A stretch of 64,000 bases of DNA. It comes from Pyrus communis (Eukaryota > Streptophyta > Magnoliopsida > Rosales > Rosaceae). Below, piece after piece: positions 22,930 to 34,800 of the stretch. The stretch's first letter is position 1, and each line of letters starts with the position of its first letter. The position numbers and the translations under genes were made by a program. The stretch lies in NCBI RefSeq assembly GCF_963583255.1, contig NC_084810.1, positions 8,401,751-8,465,750 on the forward strand, read 5' to 3'. The notes beneath the pieces were generated by a model. That model saw only the letters and a program-made list of their open reading frames with translations, did not search any database and was not told where the DNA came from.

Positions 22930-23399
22930 TATCACAAAGGCGACTATGAACTCCTTACGTCATTGTTTTCAATAATAAAGTCTCAATTATTTTTAAAAAG
23001 GGACTCAATATGAGTGAATTTGCAATTGACACAACGGTTATGATTAAGTCACGTCAGCATCTTATATTGATTTTTTTTATAGAGATAATAAGACAAAAAA
23101 CAATGTGTAAGAGGAGGGGATGGGAATAGGAGAATAGAGAATCCTCCTCCATTATTAACACTAGCAATTGTGAACACATTGTGCTTGTGCTTATCAAAAT
23201 TTTGACAGTAAAATTTACAAATAAAATTTCAGCATTGAAGAGGCTAATCATATCTTTAGCGACTATTTGTGGAAACTATTCCGTCACTTAAATTTTATTT
23301 TATTTGGAAGAAAAAAGGGGAAGAGAAAATAAGGGCAGCTGATATGGTTGCTTGTCCGTGAGGCTTTGGAAAAAGAAAAAAAAACAGTAAAATTATTTT
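22930..23399. other. AT-rich intergenic sequence
   Basis: No gene seen. A block at 23042-23150 (TTAAGTCACGTCAGCATCTT, then a purine-rich stretch ending AATCCTCCTCC) is a diverged direct repeat of 24802-24920. Confidence 0.4.
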
Positions 23400-24600
23400 G
23401 ATACACCCCGACCCGGAATGTACACTACGACTCCGAATCGAGTTGTGCTGGCCGAAACCTGGAAGGTGATGAAGCCATAAAGTATAGTGATGTGGAAAAT
23501 GTGAATAAATTTAAACCTAAAAGTGCCTAAAGACAAGAGTGCGCTGTGAGCAGGAATGAACCCCTTTCACATGCGACGTCAGAGCATAAGTAAAGTACAG
23601 TAGTGTAGGTAAGGATCATACCCTCAAAAGTAGCCACCTATACTAAGATTCGCCACGAATCCTCATCGATACGAACTTTCAGCAACTAAAATCTGAAGGA
23701 GCGAAAAATAAGGGTGAGTGGGCTTGAAAATAAAATTTTAATAAAAACCTTTTGAAAACGTTATAACCCCCCCTCGCTGTAAAACCCATATAGTTTCTAG
23801 AAAATAATAATACATACGTATGTAGAAATCATGCTCAAGAGTATTGAAAACCAAGTATGCCGTGTCAAGTATCTTAGCAATGAAATAAGTAAGCCAGGTG
23901 AAATAATTCAATGTAAACTGATATGTCAGCCGAAGTCACCTAACGTGACCTGTACGGCCGAGCCTATAGCTCATCTACCAAATCCTGCACACAAGTCGAA
24001 ACCATCTAATGTGGTCTGTACGACGGGCTAGGTGTAAATAGATACGCTCAAGTGCTACGATCATGTGAAGGCTGTGCGAACTATCACAAGTCACCTACGA
24101 GTCGGAACCACCTAATGTGGTGTGTACGACAGGTTGGCACTTGCTTTGGATCCAAGGTGAGCGTGTGGTGCGGGAGGTGAACGATCACGTGAAGGCTAGG
24201 CCCTAGCCTCGGGCGGAGCACTAACACCGGGGTGCAGGATAATGAGCCCTAGCCTCGGGTTTTGCCCTTCCTCACAAGGTGGTTTCAGGCAGTCTGGGTG
24301 GGTAAAATGGGCTTCGGTGAAGGGGTTTTTCGAGAGCCGGATGGGCAACTTCCCACTCTTTCCATAATGTGTGTCCGCCCATGGTAGCAACAAAAGTTGC
24401 AGAACATTCTTATAAGTTTTCAGACTAACGAGAAGGGCAGCTACATGCTCCTGGCCTTATTTTCCGACGAGAGGAGGGGCAGACCCAGAAATCCAGTCCT
24501 GTTTTCCGGCAAGGGGAGTGGTGGCCGCCACTCACGAGTACAAGTAAAACCCCCTCGAATAGGTGCCAAATCTTAGTCAGACTTAGAAGCTAACTTCCAA
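23400..24600 (+). mobile_element. Noncoding retroelement fragment (related to copy at window end)
   Basis: Starts near ACACCCCGACCCGGAATG. The stretch about 24060-24240 is the inverted near-copy of 63830-64000 (shared words include AAGTCACCTACGAGTCGGAA, TTGGATCCAAGGTGA and GGAGGTGAACGATCACGTGA). GC-richer than its surroundings, with no open gag or pol frame. The element ends are not resolved. Confidence 0.5.
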
Positions 24601-25175
24601 TTTGGTAAAACATTAAAGCATATTGGCAACCTAATTTCGTTTAAATGCAATCCTTAATTTATCTTTGAAGCTGAATTAAAATTATAATTTTAACTTGATT
24701 CATTAATTATTAATAAGGTAGGATCCATTATTGATCGGATCTGAATTCTCTTCTTTCCCATTTTTTCTGCCCTCCAATCATCTCCTATTTGAATGCTCAT
24801 ATTAAGTTACGTCATCTCGTATTGATTTTTTTATACAGAAAAAAAAAAAAAGACAAAGAGAAAAGTCAGAGATGAGGAGAGAGGAGGGGAGAGAATTTAG
24901 AGGAGAGACAATCCTTCTACCAGAAGAAAAAAAATGTAGAATACTGTTATCTATCAGTAAAGCTCGGCTCTCTACATAGATATAAATTAACATTACAATA
25001 CCAGGTCTGGAAAGTCTGAAGACAGTGACAACCATGATGAAAACAAACACCATCAAGGAAAATGAATTTTAAAAAAATACAATCTCTTTTAATTAAGCCA
25101 TCAGAGCTTTTATTTCACTCTCTATAATATATAATTATATATACTATTTTGTTGTGTTTATGGATGGAACCATCC
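24601..25175. other. Intergenic, 3' side of MYB copy 2
   Basis: No gene seen. It holds the diverged direct repeat noted at 23042 and AT-rich sequence that should include the MYB 3' UTR and polyadenylation region just below 25176. Confidence 0.4.
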
Positions 25176-27599
25176 TCAGCAAATCCCAGGCAAGTTATCC
25201 CAAGAGCTAGAGGCTCTCCCATGCTCTCCTGTGGCAGTAAAAGGGAACAACGAAGCCATATGCTGCATGTCAAAATCCAAACCGGTATCTGTCACGCTGG
25301 AAGAGTGACCATTGGAGAGTTCTCCGCTGTCGCTATACCAATCAGAGACCGGCTCGGTTGAAGGGATGAAGCTGAACAGCTTTGACAAGTCTTCAGGCAT
25401 TGAATTCAGGTGATCATCATGGATTGGTTTTGCTTCTGCATGTAGATAGAGCGAAAAAATGTCAATTATTTATGATAAGCAGATTAATCAACAAACAAGT
25501 TGAGAAAGAAAAACTGATTCCTAGGGAAGAGAAAGGGAGAAAGAGAACTAGGTTGGGCAAATAGGTAATAAAAGGATGAGCATAAGACAAGCTGTAATCT
25601 CAGACTTCCTCGTTCCGAACTCTCAGTGGCGCAAGGTATGGATAAAGAAGTTCAGAATAATCTAGAAGCAGGGTCAATATTCTACCATTAAACCATAATA
25701 TTAATAATAATCTGAAACAATGTTACTTAAGAGTTCCTTTAATTATTATGTCCTAGTTTAGTTGATCATTCACCACAAGCTCTTAAATTAGAATTAGGAA
25801 AAAATTTAAATCGGAAGATGAAAGAAGTAAAAAATCACAGCTTGAACAGCGCAGATTTGTCTGACAAATTGATTTGCATGCACACAATTAACCAGGGAAT
25901 TTAAAAGCAACAGAAATTAATTAATAAAAACTAAAAATATAATTCACCGAATAATGAGCTACCCATCGAGGTTGTGGATTGCAGCCACCTGCCATAACCA
26001 TCCGACACTTGCTTCTCATCAAACGAACCCAACATCCCATTTCCTCTCACCCGTGAATTATTGTTTCCACCACCGCCGCTGCCACCGCAAGCTAATGCCT
26101 CAGCCTCTTGTAACAAGTCTTCCAGTAGCCCATTATTCTCATCGGCCGCTGAAACCGCCGCCACTGTCGAGCTTACCTTGGCTTCAATGGTAACCTCGGA
26201 GTGCGTTTGGGAAACTTGGTTTGAAGGGAGCTCCGACTTGACTGAATAAACTGAGCTGGAAGGCGACAACAAGCCGTCGGAGTACTCGAACTGTGTCCGC
26301 GACATTGGCGGGAAAGGGTTGTTGAAAGTTCTCGGGAACTGAAAGGAAGACATGTCAGGCATCGTGCTAGTGCCAGCAGCTGTCAACTGAAAGGAGGCGA
26401 TGTCAGGCATCGAACTAGTTCGCAGAATCGAAGTATTCCGTTGCGGGGCTGGGGATATCGGCGGGGAATATCCAACAGAGTCACGGTAGCGTTTGTGGCT
26501 GAGCGGGGCGCCGAGGATGGGGGCGGGACGGTGGAAGGTAAAGGAGGGGGTGGAGGCGGTTGCGGTAGGGTCAAAGAGGGGGAGGGAAGTGGCAGAAGTG
26601 GGTTTGGGTTGGTGAGGGGAGGAGAGAGGAGAGAGAGACGGAGGAGTTGGGGAGAGCGGAGGGATGTGGGGGTGGTGGTGGGTTTGGGTAGGGCTTTGGA
26701 TTTGGAAGCAAAATGTTGGGGATGGGGAATTATCGGTGTTGGGGTGGAGGGAGTTTTGGGTGGGGGTGGTGGGTGGGTTTAGTACTCCGTTGGGTAAGGT
26801 TAGAGAAGTGGGTGGGGAATGGGAATGGGAATGGGAATAGGAATACTGGGATTGCTTGATGTCATGGGGGTATAATGGTAATCCTTGGCGTTGCCTCCTC
26901 TTCACCCTTGTGTTCCAGTAGTTCTTTATCTCGTTGTCCGTTCGTCCAGGTAACTAAAAACCAAAAGCAAAATTAATTGAATTTTTGTTTCATAACAGAA
27001 AGCAATTGCAGAAAAGAAAAAAAAAGCTGCTTTTTTAAAAGCAGGGGAAGGAAGAAAAGAAGCAGCCAAATTCCTGCATTTTGTTTCTTTTTTTGAAAAA
27101 ACAAAAACATTTGTTTATTTGCAACACCAAAAATCGAAAACCCAGAAATGAAATCAGGCGAAAAGATGAAATGATGAAAAATAAAAGTTACTTTTTCCAA
27201 AAGCATTTTGTAATTAGTAGGTACCTGAGAAGCCATGCGAGCCCATTTGTTGCCGTATTTGGCGTGCAGCTCAAGAATAAGCCTTTCCTCGTCGGGGGAG
27301 AAGCAGCCTTTCTTCAAATTGGGGCGAAGATGGTTGGCCCACCGGAGGCGGCAGCTCTTGCCGCACCGGTTGAGGCCGGAGTTCCTCTGCACCGAGTTCC
27401 AATTTCCCTCGCCGTGCTTCCTTACGTACTCCACCAAAACCTGGTCTTCAGCAGCCGTCCACGGCCCTTTCTTCAGACCTTTGCTTCCCTCCACCACGAG
27501 CCCACCACCTCCGTCGCCTCCTCTGGACTCCGGCAGTCCCTGGCTCTGTAGCACTGAACCGCCATTGATATTGATGCTGTCGTTGCTGTTGGGTGTCAT
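25176..27599 (-). CDS. GAMYB-like R2R3-MYB transcription factor, copy 2 (complete)
   Basis: Three exons: 27599-27225, 26953-25963 and 25435-25176 (stop TGA at 25178-25176), giving 541 codons plus stop. Introns obey GT-AG: GT at 27224-27223 with AG at 26955-26954, then GT at 25962-25961 with AG at 25437-25436, phase 1. R2 starts near residue 43 and R3 near 95, with the subgroup 18 tail [13 protein letters not shown]. Further on come [15 protein letters not shown], the miR159-encoding SELPSNQ, the GAMYB box GLLEDLLQEAEAL, and a last exon with PEDLSKLFSFIPS and the terminus WDNLPGIC. The first exon differs from copy 1 at 7 of 125 residues, so the copies are recent paralogues. Predicted nuclear transcription factor, probably post-transcriptionally limited by miR159. 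The MYB33 or MYB101/97/120 branch cannot be fixed here; the miRNA-site variant favours the latter. Confidence 0.96.
26215..26235 (-). promoter_or_regulatory. miR159 target site in MYB copy 2 mRNA
   Basis: Identical 21-nt site to that in copy 1, core AGCTCCCTTCAAACCAA in mRNA sense, within exon 2. The surrounding codons vary between the copies while the site does not, which suggests selection, though the sample is small. Confidence 0.82.
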
Positions 27600-29310
27600 T
27601 GTCAAATCACAATCAGCAAACGCACCACGGAGACTCTGGTTGGCCCGGCAGAGTCAATATCACACCCAGACACAAAAGACAACAAAAACTTTACGCAATT
27701 ATGCACTTTTTTGTGGGACCCCTATCCGATCACATATGACGGTAATTTTGGCTTTTATTTGGGGTATGGTATTTGTATTTGTTTCTTTTCTTCGTAATTT
27801 TTTGGATGTATAGCGGTATTAGGGCATCACAGAGGCCCCTCTCCTCCTTTCTGATGGTATTTACTGCAACCTTTTAATCCTTTTGGGATTCTGGGGCTGT
27901 AGTATGCTCTAGTATGAAAGGAGAAAGAGAGGGGCAGAGAGACGGAGGAGGCGGCGGTGGGTGGCGGTGGTGGGAGAAGGAACCAAAAAATTACAAGAGA
28001 AACAAAAAAAAAAAGAGATGAGTTTCTGTTGTATGTCGTGGTTGGGAGGAAGTGGCAAACCTGAAAATATATATACCTATGATTTAAAAAGGAAGAGCTG
28101 GGTGGGCAGAGAGTATTGAGGTACTCAGACTCCAAGCTGGACCGTATTTTGTAAGCGGCTACCGATCTTTCTGCCCAGTTGGTTTCCAAGTTTTTTTATT
28201 TTCGCATGAGAAATCCTAGCTGGAGTGATTATTGTGGTAAAAAGAGTAAATACAGATGGGTTTGGTTATTTTTGGGGGAAGTGGGTAAAGTGGCAGTTGC
28301 CATGTCAATCGGATTGGGCAAGGGAGGAAGTTACCTAAGACGCGCCGTATGCTGCCTACAGAGCTTTGCTTACGTTTTTTGAGTTGTTGGGAAACTACTT
28401 TTCTTGGGTACACATTCATACCGATCAATTTTGGCAAAAGAATGGAAATCGTCACCCTCAAACAATCATCGCCACCCTCAAATTCCGTCAAGGCGAATGA
28501 TGAAATTCCGTCCGCCCTAGCTGCTGATAGAAACTGTTGACGAAATACAGTAAAACAAGTCCAAACAAACGAGGCACGGAACGAGCCCGATGTTGCAGAA
28601 AGGGAAGCGGAGCCGTGGAGTTTGCTGTCCAGGGACTATCGCGAAATAGAAGACTGACTTTGAAACCCTTTTGCTTTGCCTGCCAGAATTTTGATATGGT
28701 GTTAGTGGGAGGGGAGAGTCTGAACTCAGATTGGATTTTAGGTGAGACTTGCGGTAGTTTGGTCGTTGGTGTGTGTATCAAGGGTAGTGCTGCTGGACTG
28801 AACGACGTGATGGGGCCGGGGCGTGTCTAGATGGGAGGTTTTAGTTATGGGGCGGGAGTTGGTGGTGGTGGTGCTTACCTAGTGCGTAGGGGAAGACAGC
28901 CGCGGGGGAGCTTTCAACGGTGATACGATGATCCTTGGTTTTGTATGAGAGTACATTTAAATGAATGAAAACGGTTTTAAAGAAAATATTTTTTTTAAAC
29001 TAATCTTTAGTAAAAATGCAATTTAATATTAGAAAATCACTTGAAGTGTTTTTTGTATGAACATTTTCTCTAAAAACACTTTCAGGTATATGATGATTCT
29101 TGCAAGATGCACGTCAAGTACTTAATGCTTGTAGGATGCACTTCTAGTACTTTTGAATATTTTTCTTTGAAAAAAACCTTCAATCATTAAAAAGTAGTTT
29201 CCAAACTATTTCTTAAACTTTTTAAAGATATTTTAAGATTTTTGAGCTATTTCTTTTTAAAATAAAATAGTAATTAATTCAACGACAAAAATCAACACAC
29301 TAAAGTAATG
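27600..29310 (-). promoter_or_regulatory. Upstream region of MYB copy 2, uninterrupted version
   Basis: Aligns with 1592-2333 and then 7457 to about 8290. The copia target GTTAC is present once at 28330-28334, with no element. It includes a purine/pyrimidine-rich leader and AT-rich distal sequence. A long plus-strand frame at 28537-28830 is not conserved in copy 1 and is not called. Confidence 0.65.
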
Positions 29311-29321
29311 ACTAGAGAAAT

Positions 29322-29490
29322 GGAGGAAGTTACTCAAGGCGCCGTATGGTGCCGCTAGAGCTTTAGTGATTTTTTTTTTTAGTTGTTGGAAACTATTTTT
29401 CTTGGGTATACATCTATTTCCATACCGATCAATTTTTGGCAAAAGAACGGAAATCATCACCCTCTAATTCCGTCAATGTGGATAGTAGAA
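29322..29490. repeat. Extra partial copy of the MYB-distal block
   Basis: Repeats the segment at 28326-28500 (GGAGGAAGTTAC, then GCGCCGTATG, then TACCGATCAATTTTTGGCAAAA) about 1 kb away in direct orientation. It corresponds to 7457-7610 in copy 1, so this block exists three times in the window. Confidence 0.7.
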
Positions 29491-29559
29491 ATATGACTTC
29501 TTATATTGATTGGTGCAAAATATTACAATATATAGGGTTACATAAATTCCTATTTAGGT

Positions 29560-30345
29560 AATAATCCTACACTAGTTAAAATGACATTCCTATAATACAT
29601 GCAATAATTGTAAACATGATTTCGGATTGATTGAGTTAGTGCTAACACCCCCCCCCCCCACCCCACCCCCCGACGCCGAAAACTAAATGTGCTTGGTCTA
29701 ACAAGTTTGGAACAAAGGAGCCCATGACGAGGTTGATGAAGAGCCTTGGTGAAAAGATCAACCAGTTGATTAGTAAAGGGAATATAGCTAATACAATGAG
29801 TACCAAGTGCAAACCTAACAAATCTAAGTGGTCTCAGCATACCTATGAGTAAGGGAGCAATACTTAGACTCAGCACTGGAACGAGTAACTGTGGGCTGCT
29901 TCTTGGAGCATAAGGAAGTAAGATTAGAACCCAGATAAATGAAGTAGCCAGTAGTAGACCGTAGATTATTGGGACAGCCTACCCAATTAGCATCCGAATA
30001 AACAGATAGGAAAGTAGAAGCAAGTTGAGGGCGCAAACGAAGACCAAAATCTAAGGTGCCTTAACATAGCGAAGAATCCGCTTAACATCAATCATATAGG
30101 TGATGCGAGGGGAACTTACAATACTGGGCAACAATGTTGACGGTGAAGGAAATATCAGGACAAGTAAGAGTGAGACAATGTGGGGAGCCGACCATTTCAC
30201 AAAAGGCAGTGGGGGAGGTAAGCAAAGAACCATTTATATTGGTAAGAGCAACCTTGGCAGAGAGAGGAGTCAAGGTCGACTTATAGCAAACCATATCAAA
30301 CTTTGTGGGAAGATCATGAGAATATTTGAGTTAAGGAACATGGAG
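29560..30345 (-). pseudogene. Copia pol fragment (RT end and RNase H)
   Basis: On the minus strand in order: GSPHCLTLTCPDISFTVNIV (30294-30088), VKRILRYV, then YSDANWVGCPNNLRSTTGYF and KKQPTVTRSSAESKY (30036-29824), then YIPFTNQLVDLFTKAL (29876-29550). These are the C-terminal reverse transcriptase and RNase H of a Ty1/copia element unrelated to the one at 2334. Frame changes between the pieces and loss of everything upstream make it a relic. A C-rich run at 29650-29671 follows its end. Confidence 0.85.
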
Positions 30346-30450
30346 ACCGGTGCAGTCACGAGTGTCCAAGATCCTAGGAATTTTTTTTTTTCCTTGGCTT
30401 TTCTTCATTTTTTTTTCCAGCTTTTCTTGTGAAAAAAGTCATCGTTTTTC

Positions 30451-30533
30451 GCCATAGGAGACTCCAAGTTAATTAAGGCATCGAACAATCCCTCAAGCCC
30501 TTTCTGTATTCATCACTCTGATAATCTAGGGAT
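30451..30533 (+). pseudogene. Copia gag fragment, 5' part (split by Athila insertion)
   Basis: Plus-strand frame GDSKLIKASNNPSSPFCIHH followed by SDNLG resembles the N-terminus of copia Gag. It stops at the gypsy LTR and resumes after 46893 with MHLVSTLL in the same frame. The shared GGGAT is the target duplication of the gypsy element. Confidence 0.6.
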
Positions 30534-31879
30534 TGATATGAGCATATTTATGCTACTTGGTTATATTGTTTCCTTGCATTTAGTTAGTTAATTACTAATT
30601 ATTATAGTCTTCCAAGTTATTTTCGTATGTTTGTATGTCCTAATGGCAAAAGGAGCAAGAAAGTGCATTTTGGAGCCATTTAGAGCAGTTTTGGGCATCA
30701 ATTGGATAGCTTATGAGTGGAGCAAGGTGGATGGACGAAATTGAAGTCAAGAGAGGCTAGGAAATGCTACAAATCTGGAGAAACAAGTTCAAATACAAAG
30801 AAGATAAGGAAAGAGCAAGAAATAAGGAACATTATCCAACCTTATCTTATCATATCCTAACCAACCTTATCATTTCCTGAATCTAGCATTATCCTATCTT
30901 TTCTTATCCAAATCAGTTTGTGCCTTAATTCTAGCTATTTAGAAGGGATTAGTTATACATTTAAATACATAACAACAGATTCTAGAGACCTTATGCCTTG
31001 TGTGCCGCATATATGCCATTCCTTGGTGGTTTAGGAGTTGTAATCCCTATCCTACACCTATGCCATGTGTCCTTATCCCTTTAGGTCCAAAAAACTGTTC
31101 TAAAACATTTTTTCTAGAAGCCCTATCTTCCTCCTAAAAAGGTGCTACACCTATTCCCTCTAGAAACCCCAATCCTGCCGTGTATTCCCTATCCCTTTCC
31201 CCCTTGGTTTCTACCAAACCATAACCTTTTTCCCTTGGGATTATGCAATCCTTTTCCTTCAGAAATTGTGCAAAACCTAGCCTATAAATACAAGCCTTTG
31301 CCGCAGGTTTTAATCATCCATTCACTCATTCATTTATTCATACATTCAGCCATCAAACACCATAATTCACGCCACATCACCCTAGTGGCGTAAGCAAGGA
31401 AGGAAGGAGAAGAGGAATTATGCAATCTACCAACCAAGGGAGTGTCGTGCATGCCATTGGAGTGTGGAGCGTTTCTAGGTTCTTTCTATCCTTAGTTTTC
31501 GTTTGATGTTTTTTCAATTATGATGAACATGTGGAACTAATTTCTTTATAGTTAGAGGTGAAATTTGAAGCCATGATTATATGTTTTATATGAATTGATT
31601 ACGACCTAGTTTGGTACTGAGGTGATTCTGAAAAAAGCTGCTATCAAAAAAAGCTGGGAGCTGTCTTTGTGTTTGGTAAACACTCAGCTTCAGCTTTTTT
31701 TCACAGTTTTGGGTGAAAAAAAGCCAAAAACAAGAAGCTGCAAAACCCAACTTTGAAAAACCGGCTTTTTTTCACATCTGTTTTACATAAAAGTTTATCA
31801 AACACTCTAATACTTCTTTTTTTTTTCAAAAGCACTTTTACAAAAAAGTTTACCAAACACTCTGCTGCTTTATTTCACA

Positions 31880-34800
31880 TAGACCTGGCAATTTCTGACA
31901 CGACCCGATAACCCGACACGACACGACACGAAATTAACAGGTGTTTGGGTCGACACGATAACGAATCGGGTCTTATCGGGTAACCCGATAAGCACCTGTT
32001 AAGATAACGGGTTGGGTCGGGTATACACGTGGGTAAACACGATACACGATAAGCAGAATATTATTTTTATAATTTTATAACCCTCAAAAAATACTGTAAT
32101 AATTATATACATTAATTTTACAATTTTATACCCCTAAAAATTATAATAAATATATATATATATATTAAATTAACTATAAAATTTATAATAATTATATATA
32201 CTATAATAATTATACCCCCAAAATATTAAGTCTATCTATACTAATTATATATATATATATATATATATTAAATTTTAAAAAAACTATAATAATTATTAAT
32301 TAATAATTTAATATGCATGATCATGCATTGCATATTTGCATGATTTTGCATCCATTGAAATTTGATGCGTCAGGACTCATATGTGATTTGTTTCCATTCT
32401 CAAATTTCAATAATCAATTTCTTGCCATTGCCATTTGCCAACTTGCCGCCCTTTTTGAAAAAAAAAATGGAGGGAAAATGAAAATGTTAAGAAAAGTTGA
32501 AAATAAAACAAAAAAGTGAGGGAATTCAATTAGGGAAAGATGTTGGAGGGAAAAGTGAAAATGATAAGAAAAAGTTGAAAAGGAAACAAAAAAGAGAGGG
32601 AAAAATGAAAATTAATAGAAGTGGTGAATCTAAGTATAAATAAACTCTAAGTGTTAGTCAATCTATCGTTTTACAAATTCTCCAAAACTAATTTCAACGA
32701 TCCAAACCGTCAAAATTGTTTGTATATGCTTGGAGATCACATCACCAAAAAATCACAAAAAAAAAAACATTCAGAGATCAAGTAACGGGACAAAGCTTTT
32801 CAACGGTTATAAACGAAAAATCACAATTTAACGGTTATTTTAACTCCAATTTTGATGATTTTTTATAACTACACTCCTTGACCCTATATGAATACAATGA
32901 ATGAATTCAATCTTCCATTTAAAATATTTACACAAGTGGATATCACAAAATCTTATGTTATACTTAATAAAAGTATAAATAAACTCTAAGTGTTAGTCAA
33001 TCTATCGTTTTACGAATTCTCCAAAACTAATTTCAACGATCCAAACCGTCAAAATTGTTTGTATATGCTTGGAGATCACATCAGCAAAAAATCACAAAAA
33101 AAAAACATTCAGAGATCAAGTAGGGGACAAAGCTTTTCAACGGTTATAAACGAAAAATCACGATTTAACGGTTATTTTAACTCCGATTTTGATGATTTTT
33201 TATAACTACACTCCTTGACCCTATATGAATACAATGAATGAATTCGATCTTCAATTTAAAATATTTACACAAGTGGATACCACAAAATCTTATGTTATAC
33301 TTAATAAAAGTATAAATAAACTCTAAGCGTTAGTCAATCTATCGTTTTACGAATTCTCCAAAACTAATTTCAACGATCCAAACCGTCAAAATTGTTTGTA
33401 TATGCTTGGATATCACATCAGCAAAAAATCACAAAAAAGAAAAACATTCAGAGATCAAGTAACGGGACAAAGCTTTTCAACGGTTATAAATGAAAAATCA
33501 CAATTTAACGGTTATTTTAACTCCGATTTTGATGATTTTTTATAACTACACTCCTTGATCCTATATGAATACAATGAATGAATTCGATCTTCAATTTAAA
33601 ATATTTACACAAGTGGATACCACAAAATCTTATGTTATACTTAATAAAAGTATAAATAAACTCTAAGTGTTAGTCAATCTATCGTTTTACGAATTCTCCA
33701 AAACTAATTTCAACGATCCAAACCGTCAAAATTGTTTGTATATGCTTGGAGATCACATCAGCAAAAAATCACAAAAAAAAAACATTCAGAGATCAAGTAA
33801 CGGGACAAAGCTTTTCAACGGTTATAAACGAAAAATCACGATTTAACGGTTATTTTAACTCCGATTTTGATGATTTTTTATAACTACACTCCTTGACCCT
33901 ATATGAATACAATGAATGAATTCGATCTTCAATTTAAAATATTTACACAAGTGGATACCACAAAATCTTATGTTATACTTAATAAAAGTATAAATAAACT
34001 CTAAGCGTTAGTCAATCTATCGTTTTACGAATTCTCCAAAACTAATTTCAACGATCCAAACCGTCAAAATTGTTTGTATATGCTTGGAGATTACATCAGC
34101 AAAAAATCACAAAAAAGAAAAACATTCAGAGATCAAGTAACGGGACAAAGCTTTTCAACGGTTATAAATGAAAAATCACGATTTAACGGTTATTTTAACT
34201 CCGATTTTGATGATTTTTTATAACTACACTCCTTGATCCTATATGAATACAATGAATGAATTCGATCTTCAATTTAAAATATTTACACAAGTGGATACCA
34301 CAAAATCTTATGTTATACTTAATAAAAGTATAAATAAACTCTAAGTGTTAGTCAATCTATCGTTTTACGAATTCTCCAAAACTAATTTCAACGATCCAAA
34401 CCGTCAAAATTGTTTGTATATGCTTGGAGATCACATCAGCAAAAAATCACAAAAAAAAAACATTCAGAGATCAAGTAACGGGACAAAGCTTTTCAACGGT
34501 TATAAACGAAAAATCACGATTTAACGGTTATTTTAACTCCGATTTTGATGATTTTTTATAACTACACTCCTTGACCCTATATGAATACAATGAATGAATT
34601 CGATCTTCAATTTAAAATATTTACACAAGTGGATACCACAAAATCTTATGTTATACTTAATAAAAGTATAAATAAACTCTAAGCGTTAGTCAATCTATCG
34701 TTTTACGAATTCTCCAAAACTAATTTCAACGATCAAAACCGTCAAAATTGTTTGTATATGCTTGGAGATCACATCAGCAAAAAATCACAAAAAAGAAAAA

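Noticed and set aside
28537..28830. 97-codon plus-strand frame upstream of MYB copy 2
   Set aside because: The homologous region of copy 1 (around 7690-7970) does not keep the frame, so there is no sign of coding constraint.
32990..33205. 71-codon frame inside the satellite array
   Set aside because: It occurs only because of one unit's indels; neighbouring units lack it.
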